Source of the DNA: Chloroflexota bacterium
Lineage (GTDB): Bacteria > Chloroflexota > Dehalococcoidia > DSTF01 > JACRBR01
Reading direction: 5' to 3'
Assembly: GCA_021813085.1 (NCBI GenBank)
Contig: JAKAMA010000107.1
Coordinates: forward strand, 1-7,623
Length of the DNA: 7,623 bases
The notes below the pieces were generated by a model that saw only the letters and a list, made by a program, of their open reading frames with translations, did not search any database and had not been told where the DNA came from. The number at the start of each line of letters is the position of its first letter. The stretch's first letter is position 1. This document shows, piece by piece, positions 6,340 to 7,623 of the stretch. The position numbers were made by a program, and so were the translations under genes.

Positions 6340-7302
6340 TCACGCCTCGGCCTTCGCCTTCTTGACTGCCGCGATCAGCGCGGGCAGCACGGTCTTGTAG
6401 TCGCCGACGATGCCGAAGCGCGCCGCCTTGAAGATGTTCGCGTCCGGGTCCTTGTTGATGGCGATGATGTTCTTCGAGCCGGAGCAGCCGGCCATGTGCT
6501 GGCTGGCGCCCGAGACGGCGACGGCGATGTAGATCGTCGGGCTGACGACCTTGCCGGTGAGGCCGACCTGCTCGGCGACCGGCCGCCAGCCGAGGTCGGC
6601 GGCGGCGCGGCTGGCGCCGACGGCGCCGCCCATCAGGTGCGCCAGCTCCTCGATGCCCTGGAAGCCCTCCGGCCCGCCCAGGCCGCGGCCGCCGGTGACG
6701 ACGACGTCCGCGTCCTCGAGGCGGACGCCCTCGGACGCGGCCACATTGCGTGCCGTGACGTGGCTGCGGACGGCGCCGGGCGCGAAGTCGACCTTGACGA
6801 GTTGGCCGGCCGCGCCGCCTTCGACGGCATCCTGCGACTTCGGCCGGACCGTGGCGACAGCGGGCGAGGCGGCGAAGCTGTTGACGGCGCGGGCGTTGCC
6901 GCCGTACGCGGGACGCGTCGCGTGGAGCCGGCCGTCCTTCATCTCCAGCGCGATGGTGTCCATCGCGACGGCCGTGTTGAGCTTGTACGCGAGCGCCGGG
7001 GCGAGGTCGCGGCCGGTGTTCGTCTGGCCGAGCAGGATCACGGCCGGGTCCGCCTGCCGCGCGACCGAGAGTGCGGCCTGCGTGTAGGCATCGTTCGTGT
7101 ACTCGGCGAGCGCGGGGTTGTCGACGACGTAGACCGTCTCGACGCCGGTGATGCGCGCGGCGGCGCCTTCGACGCCGGAGCCGATGAGCATCGCCGACAC
7201 GGGGCCGGCGTTGAGGCGCTGCGCGGCGCCGACGAGCTCCGCGGTGATCGGCGCCGGTGCGCCATCGGCGAGTTCGGCGAGGACCAGTACTCCGTTTGCC
7301 AT
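6340..7302 (-). CDS. etfA: Electron transfer flavoprotein alpha subunit
   Basis: EtfA binds FAD and, with EtfB, carries electrons from acyl-CoA and other flavin dehydrogenases to ETF:quinone oxidoreductase. At 320 residues it is of usual family length. The N-terminal nucleotide-fold domain begins [10 protein letters not shown] and includes [17 protein letters not shown] (about 89-105). The C-terminal FAD domain has [10 protein letters not shown], the [16 protein letters not shown] segment, [30 protein letters not shown] and [14 protein letters not shown]. Against the ETF-alpha signature, two positions are unusual: Ala where Gly or Val is expected (IAVAV) and Ser before QH (SGASQH). GGGAG at 7314-7318, 11 nt before ATG 7302, supports the start. 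It lies 38 bp after etfB on the same strand, the standard etfBA order, so the two are very likely one operon. A GC-rich hairpin follows the stop. Confidence 0.97.
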   Translation of the reverse strand: MANGVLVLAELADGAPAPITAELVGAAQRLNAGPVSAMLIGSGVEGAAARITGVETVYVVDNPALAEYTNDAYTQAALSVARQADPAVILLGQTNTGRDLAPALAYKLNTAVAMDTIALEMKDGRLHATRPAYGGNARAVNSFAASPAVATVRPKSQDAVEGGAAGQLVKVDFAPGAVRSHVTARNVAASEGVRLEDADVVVTGGRGLGGPEGFQGIEELAHLMGGAVGASRAAADLGWRPVAEQVGLTGKVVSPTIYIAVAVSGASQHMAGCSGSKNIIAINKDPDANIFKAARFGIVGDYKTVLPALIAAVKKAKAEA

Positions 7303-7313
7303 GTTGGTGCGTT

Positions 7314-7318
7314 CTCCC
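7314..7318 (-). promoter_or_regulatory. Ribosome binding site of etfA
   Basis: GGGAG on the minus strand is 11 nt upstream of the etfA ATG, inside the 38-bp gap after etfB. It is the clearest Shine-Dalgarno in the window. Confidence 0.6.
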
Positions 7319-7340
7319 GTCTTGTGGGCCGCGGCGCGGC

Positions 7341-7623
7341 CTAGATCAGCTTCGCTTCCTGGAGGCGGCGGACGAGCGCGTCCGCCTGCTCTTCGGGGGT
7401 GTCACCCTCCATGATCTCCACCTCCGTGTCGGTGACCGGCACGAAGAGCCGTTCGAGCGTGAGGCGCGGCGCGAGGGCGGCCGCGTCGAGGCCGAGGTCG
7501 GCGGCGCCCCACTGGTTCACCTGCTTGCGGGCCGCGGCCATGATCTGCTGGAGCTTGGGGTAGCGCGGCTCGCCGAGCTCGTTGCTCACGGTGACGACGG
7601 CGGGCAGCGGCGCCTCGACCGTC
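7341..7623 (-). CDS. etfB: Electron transfer flavoprotein beta subunit, C-terminal 93 residues (5' part beyond window)
   Basis: The reading frame runs in from the right edge as VEAPLPAVVTVSNELGEPRYPKLQQIM and ends at a TAG. The PAVVTV...PRYPKLQQIMAAARK segment is typical of the second half of EtfB, where LP-(A/S)-V-V-(T/S)-V and PRYP are conserved. The tail WGAADLGLD...EGDTPEEQADALVRRLQEAKLI matches the usual EtfB C-terminus. EtfB carries the AMP-binding part of the heterodimer, and the recognition loop for partner dehydrogenases lies upstream, outside the window. The GTG at 7589 is an internal valine, not a start. Placement directly before etfA supports the call. Confidence 0.93.
   Translation of the reverse strand, partial: TVEAPLPAVVTVSNELGEPRYPKLQQIMAAARKQVNQWGAADLGLDAAALAPRLTLERLFVPVTDTEVEIMEGDTPEEQADALVRRLQEAKLI

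Noticed and set aside
5968..7344. A 458-codon plus-strand frame opposite etfA.
   Set aside because: Antisense shadow of etfA, which matches its family along its whole length.

Overview
The window is about 7.6 kb of very GC-rich bacterial chromosome, densely coded and mostly on the minus strand. It carries a bacterial NHEJ ligase (LigD), a c-di-GMP enzyme with GGDEF and HD-GYP domains, an orphan protein resembling the RNA polymerase alpha C-terminal domain, and an etfB-etfA pair. This mix would suit an aerobic or facultative GC-rich lineage such as Chloroflexota (Dehalococcoidia/Thermomicrobia-like), Actinobacteriota or a deep proteobacterium. Chloroflexota is a weak preference drawn from the general look of the proteins. 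No rRNA, tRNA, CRISPR array, transposase or integrase was seen.

Layout from left to right. (1) 1-2301, minus: the first 767 residues of LigD in the order phosphoesterase - ligase - polymerase, cut by the left edge just before the expected polymerase catalytic aspartates. (2) 2302-2424: a short divergent intergenic region with a possible near-leaderless ligD promoter. (3) 2425-2916, plus: a 163-residue protein with an alpha-CTD-like helix-hairpin-helix domain, a basic linker and a possible second DNA-binding domain. It converges on the next gene with a 25-bp gap. (4) 2942-5437, minus: an 831-residue membrane-anchored GGDEF-GAF-GAF-HD-GYP protein with both catalytic motifs intact. (5) 5549-5953, minus: a 134-residue beta-rich protein of unknown function. 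(6) 5954-6339: a 386-bp non-coding gap holding a 7-bp tandem repeat with a regular G-quadruplex pattern, a 79-nt inverted-repeat element with nested hairpins, and a GC-rich hairpin behind etfA. (7) 6340-7302 and 7341-7623, minus: complete etfA preceded by the 3' end of etfB.

The genes do not form one pathway. etfB and etfA encode the two halves of the electron-transfer flavoprotein that passes electrons from acyl-CoA and other dehydrogenases to the quinone pool. LigD would act with Ku, not seen here, in double-strand break repair. The GGDEF/HD-GYP protein would both make and degrade c-di-GMP under control of its GAF sensors. The parts most deserving a second look are the alpha-CTD-like orphan and the structured, repeat-bearing gap upstream of the 134-residue protein. 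I did not find a convincing new multi-gene system.
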